Source of the DNA: Pigoraptor vietnamica
Taxonomy: Eukaryota > Opisthokonta > Filasterea
Direction: 5' to 3'
Length of the DNA stretch: 37,093 bases
Assembly (NCBI GenBank): GCA_943704525.1
Contig: CALSCQ010001073.1
Span: forward strand, 1 to 37,093
Shown here: in pieces, positions 1 through 13,590 of the stretch
Layout of the letters: every line of letters begins with the position of its first letter
How positions within the stretch are numbered: the stretch's first letter is position 1
Program-made: the position numbers and the translations under genes
The notes under the pieces: model-generated
Told to the model about the DNA's origin: nothing
What the model saw: the letters and a program-made list of their open reading frames with translations, nothing else
Database searches by the model: none

Positions 1-300
1 GGGGGGGGAGGGGGGGGCAGCGGAAGCGACGAGCTCAAGCAGAAAGAAAGACGCGTTCGGTTTTCACGTGAGAATGGGTCATGTTACCCTCACCACGTGA
101 CTCAATGCACGTGACCACAACACGAGCCAGACATGTGCAACCACAGTCGCAGTGAAATAGAGTGATGTGGGGGAAGCCCTCCTTTCGCCTCGCCCCTTTT
201 TCGCGCCGTTTTTTTCTGCCGATAAGACTGTTCTCGGCACCAATACGCACTCTACGCAACCGGTTTTGGCGGGTGATCTGACGCAATTGCGCGGGAAAAA
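1..300. promoter_or_regulatory. Upstream region of CBS with three CACGTG palindromes
   Basis: The stretch begins with a G homopolymer (about 1-17), then runs to the CBS start codon at 301. CACGTG palindromes lie at 65-70, 94-99 and 108-113, each followed by A, giving the bHLH-type core CACGTGA. A fourth CACGTG (324-329) is inside the first coding exon. No gene was recognised here. A promoter role is inferred from position and motif density only. In yeast the CACGTG-binding factor Cbf1 controls sulfur amino acid genes, which would suit CBS, but similar palindromes occur upstream of most genes in the window. Confidence 0.4.
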
Positions 301-3516
<3,216 letters not shown>

Positions 3517-3828
3517 GAGATGGCCTGTGCCACATAAACACAGCCTTTAGTTTGGTTTGCGGTTGTGTCTCGGTTCTCTTAGTGTGGACCCCCGGGTTGT
3601 TATGTGGGTGCGACAGATGCGCCCCCATCACCGCACTCGACAATGGGCGTGGTAACTGGGTGCACGTCCTGCTACGACTCCATTTTCTGTGTGCAATCGA
3701 ACATCCAAAGCCTGTGCCGGGCCGTGTTGAATTTTGTTTTTTTTTTTTAAAAAAAAAATACAGTATATAAGCGGCAGGTCACTCAACTCTCACCAGCAGC
3801 GTAAACTCAAACCCCGTCATATCGGATG
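3517..3828. other. Convergent intergenic spacer CBS / CSC1-like
   Basis: Spacer between two stop codons. It contains a T12 run (3737-3748) abutting an A10 run (3749-3758), which reads as T followed by A on either strand. This may form part of a shared bidirectional 3' end. No gene and no confident AATAAA signal was seen. Confidence 0.4.
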
Positions 3829-6800
3829 TCACGGCGCGTGTCTCTCGACGAGGCGACGCTGACTCCACGGGACGTCAAACTCGAACGAGGTCGTGAGCGA
3901 CCTCAGCAATTGTGCGCAGGCAACATCCAGCTCGGGGACCAGCGGGGGTACATGCAGCCGCCCGCCGCTGCGACCGACAAGCCTCGAGAACGGCGGTCGC
4001 TCTTCCCACGGCGAGGGCACGCTCGACGGCATTCGCCAGAAGGGTCGGATGCACCGCACATAAAAGATTTGCAGCGCGCGGCCACCGAGCGCGACGGCGA
4101 GCGAGAGGAACAGCGCGAGATAGCCGCGGGACGCAGAGTCCGAAAAGTGCTTCTCCTGAGTCCTCCGCTCGCAGTCGCGATCGATTAGGAGGACGTCGAG
4201 CAGTCCGGACACGGCGGACACTAGGAGGCACATGAAAAGGCCCGTCCCCGTGAGAGTGCGCACCGACACGCCGAGCAGCGAGTAGGCAAATTCGGACCGT
4301 GGCGGCCGCCGATACGACCGTGCGTAAGCCCACGGCATCACAAGAGAGAAGACGGCGAGAGCTATCGGCGCGAAGAGCAGTGTCGACGCGCATATCTGCG
4401 CGGGGCGGGGGAGGGAGGGGTAGGTGAGATTTAGGATAAGATGAGACACACAGTGTGATCGATCCGGTCTTCAGGCCATTCGCAGTGTGCGACTGCGCGG
4501 CGCACCTTGATGTAGAGGATGCACCACAGCATAATGTCCAGCAGGGCGATGACCTCGCCGGGGAGATCAATCGCCGGTCGCAGCTGCAACGCACGCAGCT
4601 TGGCGAGATCGACGGCGGACGCCGACAGAAGCCATCGCCGCACCCAGAACACCGGCTGAAGGACGCCGAGCGCGACGTGCAGGACGAGCTTCGTCGTGAC
4701 CGCCGCGAGCGCAAGCACCTGAAAGTCCTCAAACGGAATCGCAAAGTACTGCGGCCACCAAAAGTCGCTTTCGCCGCTTGCGTCCGACGGCGGCTGTCCG
4801 AGAAGGGACGCGACGAGAAACGCCTGCGCGCCGCCGAGCACGAGCACTGTGGCCTCGATGCGCAGGCGGTCGCGGTCGGCCTTCGACGCCGACGGAGTCC
4901 ACGCGGCGAGCATCGCAATGACAGCGCACGCTACCCTGTGCACGACGGCGATGGGCGCCGCGAGGAAAAACGCAAAGCCCGCCCCGGACCACATGCCCGC
5001 GTGGGCGCTGGGGCCGTCGTCGGGTGCGACGTAGCGCTTCGACGCCTTGAGCAAGTAGAGCAGCCACACGACGGCCATCCCCACGCCAATCGCGCACAGC
5101 CAAAACGCAGCCAGCCACAGTGTGCGCTGGCCGAAGGTGAGGCCGTCGGAAAGCGATCCCCAGTTCACGTCCTCGGGGTGCGGCGCGCGCTCGACCTGCA
5201 GAAGGGCACCGCGGAAGCGCGGGTACTCTCTCTTCGATCCGGACACGTGCCGCGCGAGCATCTGGCGCGAATCCTGCACAAACAGCGCGTGACACTTGGC
5301 GGCGTCCACCGATCGCCGAAAGGTGACGAACGCCGCGCCGGCGCACTCAATGTCCTCTGCCTTCTCGCCTTCGCGAGCGCTGTCCGCAAAAACGCTGTTG
5401 GGTGCGTTGAGCGTGCGGCGCAGCGTATCGATGCGGTCTCGCGTGTTGGCGGCCATGCGCAAGAGATGTGCGCGCGTTATATAGGACGGCAACGGAACGC
5501 ACTGTTCCAGCTCGGTCGACTGCGTGAGCGACGACCTGCGCGGTACCTTCCTGGAGAGACTACCGGGTGTCGAAGTGGCGGCGGATTCCGCTCGCAGGGA
5601 GCGCTCACTTCTACCACGCTCGCGGCCGTCGTCGTCGTCGTCTTCTTCGTCGCTGTCCCGCTCCGAAAACGACGGACGCAGCGCGCGCGCATAGTCATCC
5701 CCGCTCTCGGTCACAGACTCCCCGACGGCGCCGCTCTCGACGTCCGTGAGGTCCGTGTCGGACTCCTCGAGACCAATGCCGGCGCGCGCACCATACAGTG
5801 CCGCACCGAGCAGCTGGTCGTCCCACTCGCGGCGGAGGGCGAGAAACGGGCGGATGCCGCAGGGCACAAGTGTGGCCATGGCCACGGGACCCACATTTCC
5901 CTCGAAGAACGAGGCGAGCTCTCGCGGATTGATGCAGTCCGCTGGTACGTTGCGCACAAGCACCGTGTAATCGGCGGCCGAGACCTCGGAGGCCTCCAGC
6001 GCCGCCGCGACAAAGCCCGCCGGAAGCGACCGGTGCGCACTGCGGGGCGGCGTGGCCGACGCCTGGCGGTCGATGGCCACGCGCATGAGTTGGTTGCGCC
6101 GCTCCAACTTTTGCCTCCAGAAGCGTTCCTGTCGGGACAACAAAGGCGTCGTCAGTCAGCGAAGAGGGGAAAACGGAAAAGGGGGGGGGGGGGGAAGGGA
6201 AGGAAGGAGAGAAGTAACATAAATGTGTTGAGAGGGGAGAGGGCAGTGGGCTGCGCCGGCCCTAGAGTGTGCGAAAAACGTCGGCGTACCCAGTGGAAGG
6301 CCCCGAAGGCGATGAGGATGAGTCCGACGTACGCAAAGTATGTGAGCGCGACGTTGGCGCCCTGGTCGCCGACCGGGTCGAGCACGGGGCTGCTCGCATC
6401 CTCAATGTTGCTCTGTATGGCGGGCCAGGCCGCTACGAATGCCAGCAGAAGGTGCGCGCGCGTGAAGAGGCGCAGCAGGCGGCCAAATACGGCAAAGTTG
6501 ATGCCGAGGTGGTCCATTCTGGGCAAGGTAACGTAAGGCAGTTGAGATAGAGCGGGAGAACAATGCACTTAAATAGCAAAACCACGCAACGGCACGGTTG
6601 TAACACGGGCCGCAAGTGGCATCGGCATGCAACTCGGAGATCTCACAAAACGAACCCTTTCTTCTCAAAAATGCGCGCAAGCCACCGCACGATTGCTGCC
6701 GAGTTCGCGGCAGCCGCCAGCAGGCAGAAGCCGCCCGCCGCGGGGAGAAGGGCGATGGGCCTGTGCGGAGAGGGACCAATCGACTGGTGAGCACGGGCAC

Positions 6801-7866
6801 CCTCTTATTGAGAGACAATGGCACAGAGGGGCACGTGGGTGACGCCCACCCGCCCACTCCACCACGCACGCAGTTTCACGCGCACAGTTTGACTATCCGC
6901 CACCATATAGAAGCTCGCCTAACCTTTGCCTAACTCAAACAGACGCCGCGAACACCCACTCGCCAAGCGTATCCCCTCGGTACTTGACGGTCACGAGGGC
7001 CTCGAGATGCGGACGGCATATGGAGATCCACAGCACGGACACGGCGACGGCGAGCGCAGAACATGCCACAAAGCCGCACGAGAGCAAGTGGCCGACGCTT
7101 TTTGCACGCACAAACCTAAGCGCCTTGAGCGCGTACACCAGCGCGCACACGGCGAGGAGGAACGCGGCCGCCGCAAGCCCCGCCAGCCCGGCTATGCTGG
7201 CCGCGCGACAGTTGCCGCAATCGACGTCGTCGTAGCGGACCGACGCCGTTCCGTTGCGGTTCGACGTGGTGAAGGAAGCAATGTAGAACCTGTACGACGT
7301 CGTCGCCAAGCCTTTGCCGCCCTGCGAACACCATCGACACGTCAGAGAAAACGGTGCCGTCAGTGACGTCAAAGCCATCCCCCAGCCCCAATGCACGTGC
7401 GACGCATCTCCCTCTCGCAGCGCCTCAAGCACGTCCCACCCACCACTGCCAGGACCCACGGGCGGACGAAAGCCACCCCGATGCCCGCCGCTGCGTACGC
7501 AATGGAACATATGGTGACGACGTTCGAGTCGAGGCTGCCCTTGAGCGGCCATCGTTTCACAGCGCCCTTGTCTGTGCTCGGGGACTGCGCAACGACGGAC
7601 GATTTAAGTCAGGCACAGCACCTACACGCACGTGCGCACGTCTCTTGTGTATGTGGCCGAGCAGCTGCGTGCATGCAACAAGCGAGGGCACGCAGCAAGC
7701 GACTCACGTTGGTGCCCTGCCGCGGGCGGCCGCTGTCGCCGAGCAGGGGATCCTGCTCCCCGGACATTCTTCTCGCCCTATTAATCGAGTGTGTGGGCCA
7801 TTGTTCCTTCCCCTCTGCAAGCACTTGCGTCGCGCACTCCAAAAAGTTCGCCAGTTTAGACGCCAT
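3829..7866 (-). CDS. CSC1/TMEM63-like (DUF221) membrane protein with N-terminal extension (7 exons, 1056 aa)
   Basis: Likely relative of hyperosmolality/stretch-gated cation channels. Exons, in transcription order: 7708-7866, 7444-7584, 6984-7321, 6647-6760, 6290-6518, 4506-6128, 3829-4395; phases close throughout. Residues about 215-327 hold three membrane helices of the N-terminal CSC1 part. A cytosolic RRM-like domain follows, with the family-type string YTVLVRNVP (about 381-389), a later GAAFVTF and the linker APHPEDVNWGSL. About eight further helices run to the C-terminus. An acidic insert (about 447-495, SDEEDDDDDG) interrupts the cytosolic domain. Residues 54-212 add three more predicted helices and a loop with CGNC and an NGT glycosylation site, which typical CSC1 proteins lack. 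The junctions at 6984/6760 (phase 2) and 6647/6518 (donor GTGAGA, phase 2) support one gene; a separate upstream gene remains possible. The start at 7866 (MASKL) could be replaced by upstream in-frame ATGs. Confidence 0.75.
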
Positions 7867-8083
7867 GCGCACTTTGGCAAGGTGCGTCGTGTGCGCGTGC
7901 ATCAGAGATGGGTGAGTACAGCCCGGCTGTCCACATGACCACTGTCCGCGGACAAGCACGTGAGCCGTGCCCGTAATTGCCCAGCGAATCGCAAGCATTC
8001 TCCACGGCTTTTATCTGTCCCCTTTTCCCACAGACAGCAGAAGAAGACGCCTCTCTTTTCTGCGTCAGCGCGCCGTGGTCGTC
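7867..8083. promoter_or_regulatory. Divergent promoter region, CSC1-like / SLC35F-like
   Basis: 217 bp separate two divergent start codons. One CACGTG lies at 7957-7962. No TATA box was identified. The promoter role is inferred from position. Confidence 0.4.
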
Positions 8084-9436
8084 ATGGACGCTAGCACGAG
8101 GCGGCTGTCGCAGCTGCCGTCCGAAGGGGACGCGCCCCCTGCGCGACGTGCGCTCGTGCCGCTGCGTTTTGTGGGCGCCACGCTGTGCCTCCTCGGTGTC
8201 GTCACCATATGGGTCTCGATGGGCGAGGTCATGGCGCGTGTGGAGCACTCGTTCAACAAGGTGCGCGCCGTACCTTTGCCGCGTGTGCTGTCGATCGCAG
8301 CGAATCGCGGTGTTGTGATTGTTGGTGTTGTCTGTTTCTTTTTTCGCTCTGCGAAATGCCTGTTAAAATTTTCGCCTGACACCCGCCTTGCTCGCTGACA
8401 GCCGTACCTCTTGACATGGCTGGTGCACAATTTCTACCTTATTTTGCTACCCCCATGGCTGTTCTTCGAGCGAAAACTGCGGCGCCGCGAGCGTCTCCGT
8501 CGTCGCGCGGAGGGCCTTCCCGAAATCCAAACACCACTGTGGGTCGAATACGGCCTGCATCTGCGGCGCGCGTTCGTGCTCAACACGCTGCTCTTTGTGT
8601 GCGTCCTCACGTGGTACGTGTCTCTCACGCGCACGAGTCTCTCGGTCAATACGGGCATCTACAATTCGTCGCCCGCCTTCGTCTTCATTCTCTCGGCCAT
8701 AATCCTCAAAGAGAAGGTCACCTTCGCCAAGAGCCTTGCGGTCGCGCTGGCGATTGGCGGCGTCGTGCTTGTCGCCGTGTCCGCAAAGCCCGCGCCGGAC
8801 GGGCCTTCGACGTCGCCGGTGGGGTGCGCCATGGTCGTTGCGTCGGCCGCCTTTTACGCGCTGTACGAAGTGTTCGGCCACCCGTCGTGCGATCCCGCCC
8901 GCAAGAAGGCGCCGTCACCGAACGACGAAGGAGACTCGAATAAGGAGGAGGAGGCGGGGGGTCACCACGCGAGTCCGGACGCGGGGGATGCGCTGGCGAC
9001 CACGTGCGGGCTGCTGCGCACCGTTGCGCTGATGGGCGTGTGGAACGCGCTGCTGTTCCCGGGGCTGTTCATCTGCGCGGTCGCCGGGTGGGAGTCGCTC
9101 GAGTGGCCGACGGGCGACATTCTCACGCGGATATGCATCGCGGGGAGTCTCGACGGCATCTTCAACCTGCTCCTTCTGGGCGGTATCCTGCTGTCGTCGC
9201 CGCTGTTCATGAGCGTGGGCTCGATGCTGACAATCCCGGGTTCGATGCTCTCGGACCGCATTCTGCACGACTACGTCATGCCCCTCCCCGCCATGGGCGG
9301 CGTCATCCTCATCGTCGCGGGCTTCTTCACGCTGCTCGGCCACGCGAAGATCGACGAGTGGCTCTCGCGCTTCATGGAGAGGGCCCGCCGCCGCCGTCTC
9401 TCCGGCTACGAGCCTCTCTACAACAAGCCAGAGTAG
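8084..9436 (+). CDS. SLC35F-family (EamA/DMT) solute transporter (2 exons, 403 aa)
   Basis: Multi-pass membrane transporter of the drug/metabolite superfamily, closest in my reading to the SLC35F3/F4/F5 group. Exons 8084-8260 and 8402-9436, joined in phase 0 (donor GTGCGC). The first helix is near residues 27-45. The family-type segments are VSLTRTSLSVNTGIYNSS, ILKEKVTFAKSLAVALAIGG and, near the C-terminus, SVGSMLTIPGSMLSDRI. About ten helices are visible. A charged loop, rich in E, K and D, lies between the two EamA halves (about residues 220-255). The C-terminus is basic (ERARRRRLSGYEPL). The substrate is not predictable; SLC35F3 has been linked to thiamine, F5 is an orphan. It has only one intron, unlike its neighbours. 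It is divergent from the CSC1-like gene and convergent with the next gene (261 bp). Confidence 0.85.
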
Positions 9437-9697
9437 CGCCGATCTCGCGGTCGCACCTGTCGCTTCTTCCTCTTCTGTTTCACGCTGTATTCGTTTGCCC
9501 TTTCTTTTCGCATTTTATGGTTGGTCGAGTCCGTGTTACGGACACTGGCGCTAATAGGCGGTCGTGGACGCCTGCCTAGCCATGCCCCTAAACTTTTCGT
9601 CGTGTTACCACGGTCCCCGGGATGTTCAGTGGTGTGCGATGTAAGAAACCGTTGTATTGGCAGGCCATCGCGTTACACACCGAAGGCCCGTTTCACT

Positions 9698-12600
9698 CTA
9701 CACCGCGCACGAAGTGCCGTTCACAATGTACGGCGCAACGGCCGTCACACGCGACTGAAATGTCCCAAAATTCCACAATATCGACACGGTCGAGTAGGCC
9801 AGCAGACTCAGGTCGCTCGGTGCGTCAGCCGAAGGGTTCGCCGGGGCCGTTGCAACAAGGGGCACCTCCACGCGGCCCGGGGTGCCGAACGCAAGGGGGT
9901 AGGCGAGACGCGCCCCTCCACTCGCTGCCACGAGCGGGACAATGGGAACGACCGGGTGCGCGAGGAAGGCCGTGGGCGGCGACAAGGGCGCGACCGTCGC
10001 CGATTGCAACGTGGGCACCAGGGTGGCGAACAGGGTGAAAACATTCGCAATCGACGTCAGGTTGCGCCGCAGGGACCCGTCCGGCGCGGACTCCCACGGG
10101 CCAGTGCAAGACGCAAACGCGGGATTGAGTGCACGCGCCCCCTTGATACCGACGTTCGACTCTCCAAAATTCGCCAGGCCCACGCGAACGTTCGCTGCAA
10201 AGCCGCCCACGGACACGCGCGCGCCCACCGCGACGTCGCGGCTCGTGCACAAGCGACTGAAGAGGGTGTCAAGAGGGTCCGGGGTTGCACCGGACGCGTC
10301 GTACGTCGACGGCCGCTGAAGAACGAGATACGACTTGAGCGTGTGCGTGACAGTGAAGATGCTCCGCGACCACCGGACCAGCACGGACCCGCACGGAGCG
10401 CGCGCGGGCGACGCCGACCTGTCGCTGCTCTTCGCCGTGTCGATCCACTCAGCCATTTGCTGCGATGCACCGTCGTCCGCAACGTCGCACGTGAGGTCAA
10501 AGCGCAGATCGCCAAAGCTGAGCGTCGGGAAGTTGACAAAATCGACGCCAAAGTACGTCGTCGTCGAGGACACGGCGATTGCCTGTGGCGACACGGCGTC
10601 CACCTGTGTGTGCAAGCCGAATGTGTCAGAAGAAAATGTTTGTGTGTGTGTGCGTGTGTGTGTGTGTGTGTGGGGCGGGGGGGGGGGGGGGGGAACNNNN
10701 NNNNNNGGGGGGGGAGAACATACCATCGCGTGCTGTTGGATATAAGCGGCCTAAATGCGCAAAAGCCACGCCCGCACAGAACTCACCTTCCCGCTGCCAA
10801 AGAACGAACGCACGGTCCCTGGGGTGAGAAAGCCCGTCATGCCGCGCGACACAATGCAAGCACCGACGGACGCGAGCGCCTCGTGCAGAAGCGTGCCGTT
10901 CCCGCCGGATTCCGCGAACGAAACGAGCGGGCTCGTCAGTGGCTGTGACACGTGCGCAACGCGTAGGCACATGCTCAGGTCGCCACCGCCGAGTATCGGC
11001 TGCGCGAGAGCTCGCTCAAACGCACTCCGTCTCAGAACAATGAGGCGACTCGAGACCGTGTAGCGCTCCACCTCAGGAGTGACCGCGATCTCGTCGATTG
11101 CGAGGGCGGCATATGGGCCGTCGGAGGCTCCGCTCTCGGCTATTGCCAACACCACGGCCGGCACATTCGCCGAAAAGCGAGGGGAGACGCCGAAGTCGTA
11201 TGCGAACGAAGTGCTGAGGATATCCTCGCTGCCTGAGGGGCTGACGGTCACGACGCGCAGGCCCATTAGGTCTGGAATTATCATGTCACGTCGGCCCTTC
11301 GCACGCCCATTGCGGGACTTGTTGTACCGGGTGTTGTCGTCAGGCTGCAGCAGCGAGGGAATGGGCACGTCGAGCGTCATGACGTGCGATAGGAGAGGGC
11401 GGGCGGCCTCGCGAATGTCCGGGTGCACCTCGCACGAATTGCCTGCAACAGTTCAGAGGGAGGAGAGACACGTTTAAGATAAAACAAACGCCGGCAGAGG
11501 CACACACTCGACACAAAGCGCCCCGCAGTGCCCTACCGAGCTCATCCGCGCTTGACTGAAGCTCCACGCCTATCTCCACGCGCCCATTCACCGCGGCTCG
11601 AAACAGGCGCCGCAAACCCTCCAAATTGTCCGCGCGAGTGACACGTGCCGTCACTTTCTCGGGGACGGCATCGAGAACGCTTGTGCCCGTCATGATCGTA
11701 AACGACGGCAGCGCGACCGACGCAACCACGGGCGAGGCGTCCTCCCCACTGGCCGCAGCGGTCGTAATACCCAACCTGAGAGGAGGGGTTGTAATCGTCG
11801 CCGCGGATGCGCTGTATGTCGGCTGCGGGTCCACGTCGCCCCACAGCCGCACCTCCACAACCACCGCAGTGTCGTTGAGTTCGACGAGTCGGAACAGCTG
11901 CGGTTTGACGACGGGAGTGGCAGGGTCCGGTGGAGGAGGAGGAGGAGGAGGAGAGTTGCCTGTCGAGCCTCCCACGCCGGAAGAAGGCGACGACGAGACA
12001 TCCGCGACCATGCCCTTTATTTTAAACTTGATTGTCTTGGTCACAGAGAGAGGGAACGGCCGCGACACCTGCACGCATGCGCAGAGTTCCAATTAATGGA
12101 CTCACAATGTCAATAGACGCAATTGCACGTCGCCGCTTCGCACTGCAGTCTGCTTGCGAGTGACATTCTGTTCGCGTGACACAAGCAGGAAAGAGCGCAC
12201 AAGAGCCCACACAATTCAAGAGTGTGCGCACAAAATACCCACCGACACGTCCAGGCCAATGTCCACAAAGGCGCCAATGTCGCCGCTGCGCACATCCTCC
12301 AACAGTCGCCCGAGCTCGTCCTTGCTTGCGAGCACGGCATCAACGGCAGCCAGGCTCACATACGACCGCAGAGGAAACGAGTAGCCCGGGGAGAGGTCGA
12401 CGCACGCGACCGGCGGCGACCCTTCCGTGCGGTACGCACAACAACGTTTGACGCGAACATCCACGCCCGTGTCGTCGCCCTTATCGGCCGCAAACGCAAT
12501 GTCGAATCGCACGCGCGCTGCGCTTGGCGCGGACGAGCATAACGAGCGCACGACAATGGACCGCAGCGAGAGATTTGTGTCGTTGACGCGGAGGAGGGCC

Positions 12601-13019
12601 GCCACTGATGCGCCCACGACAGCACCGACAATACCCAACACAATCACGAGCGCCCCCAGGGACACGAGGATGCGCGTCTTGCGGGACGATCCGCGCACAG
12701 CCGCCGCAAAGTCAGTCGTACGACTCACTAGCGCACCAAAGAGCGCCGCAGTCGTGCTGTGCGAGGGAAGGGCCTTGGTGCCGATTTTATCCTTGTGAGC
12801 TGCGCCATCGTCCACTTCAAACGTTGCGATTTCCACTCCCTCTTTGCCGAGGGACTCGCCCACGGTCGCGCACTGACACGCGTCAACGGCATCGGCGGTG
12901 GGGATGACTTGGTCGCACACGGTCACTTCGATGGCAAGGGCGTCAATGTCCGAGCGCGACGAGGAACTAGCGCCGCTCTCGTCGCCAGGGGCGCCCTGAG
13001 CGACGGAAGTCGGATCCAT
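9698..13019 (-). CDS. Type II membrane protein with large beta-rich ectodomain (4 exons, 956 aa)
   Basis: Function not recognised. Exons, in transcription order: 12243-13019, 11537-12068, 10787-11442, 9698-10603; all junctions are in phase. The N-terminal ~115 residues are acidic and cytosolic-looking. One membrane helix (about 117-142, LVSLGALVIVLGIVGAVVGA) is followed by about 800 residues with no further helix. The ectodomain has alternating hydrophobic residues typical of beta sandwiches, several N-glycosylation sites (NDT, NGT, NLT) and a proline run (PPPPPPPP) between segments. A single helix followed by repeated beta-rich segments resembles LEA-2/Tag1-like vacuolar or cell-surface proteins; this is inference. 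An in-frame ATG upstream at 13070 is an alternative start. The intron at 10604-10786 contains an assembly gap. Confidence 0.65.
10638..10715. repeat. GT repeat, poly-G and assembly gap in an intron
   Basis: A GT/GC dinucleotide run (to about 10672) is followed by a G homopolymer, ten N at 10697-10706 and more G. The gap probably marks a collapsed homopolymer. It lies wholly inside the intron 10604-10786 of the type II membrane protein gene, so the coding sequence is intact. Confidence 0.95.
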
Positions 13020-13590
13020 CGCCGCATGAGGGCAGACTGCCACCGGAGGATACGGCGAAAAGGGACGCAAACCAAATATGCGTTATTGACAAGCGCTGAC
13101 CGAGTGGCACGTGCCGCGAAAGGAGGAGGCGTTGACGGGGTGGTGTGTGTGACTGAGCGAGTGTTTTGGATTGGTGTTTGCGCTGGTGCGAAACCACCTG
13201 TGGGGGGAATGGGTGGTCTGTTCGGGTAATATTGTGTCCTTGTATTCCTTTTATGGTATTTTCATTGGTCTGTATTTAGATATAACGAAACAAAGAATTC
13301 CATATCAGGGTTGTTTTGGGGCCGTGTGCGCCTTTTTAAAGTTGAATATGAAGTGTGTATGGGAGGAAATGGACCCACTTTGCGCCTCCTACACGCGGGC
13401 AGTCGTCCGGTCACACTGGTCGCACTCTCGGCGAAACACGCGACTTCAAAAAGACGACCACACGCAGCCCCTTTTCTCTGTGACGCCACTGCGAGGCACG
13501 TCTCCGCCCACGAGACGATCCCCAGTCTCCGTCGCAACGTGTGCATCGACTACACAGTGTGTGTGCCAGCGTGCGTCAGTCACTGCGACC
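13020..13590. promoter_or_regulatory. Divergent intergenic region with an AT-rich island
   Basis: 571 bp, the longest intergenic stretch, between the divergent starts at 13019 and 13591. The palindrome GGCACGTGCC lies at 13106-13115. From about 13223 to 13370 the DNA becomes strikingly AT-rich compared with the rest of the window, and contains ATTGG (inverted CCAAT) near 13264. No conserved reading frame was recognised. It probably contains both promoters. Confidence 0.4.

Noticed and set aside
3764-3770. TATATAA as a TATA box
   Set aside because: It lies between two convergent 3' ends with no start codon of a plausible gene downstream.
4455-6536. A 693-codon open frame antisense to the large CSC1-like exon
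   Set aside because: Its product is low-complexity and Arg-rich with no recognisable domain; it mirrors the codon bias of the true minus-strand gene.
6935-7866. A separate small three- or four-helix (claudin/amastin-like) gene
   Set aside because: Kept only as an alternative: the fourth helix exon splices in phase with strong GTGAGA donor into the CSC1 core, so one gene is simpler.
10697-10706. A possible breakpoint or mis-join at the N gap
   Set aside because: Exons on both sides join in phase and the protein continues the same beta-rich character, so the scaffold order is probably right.
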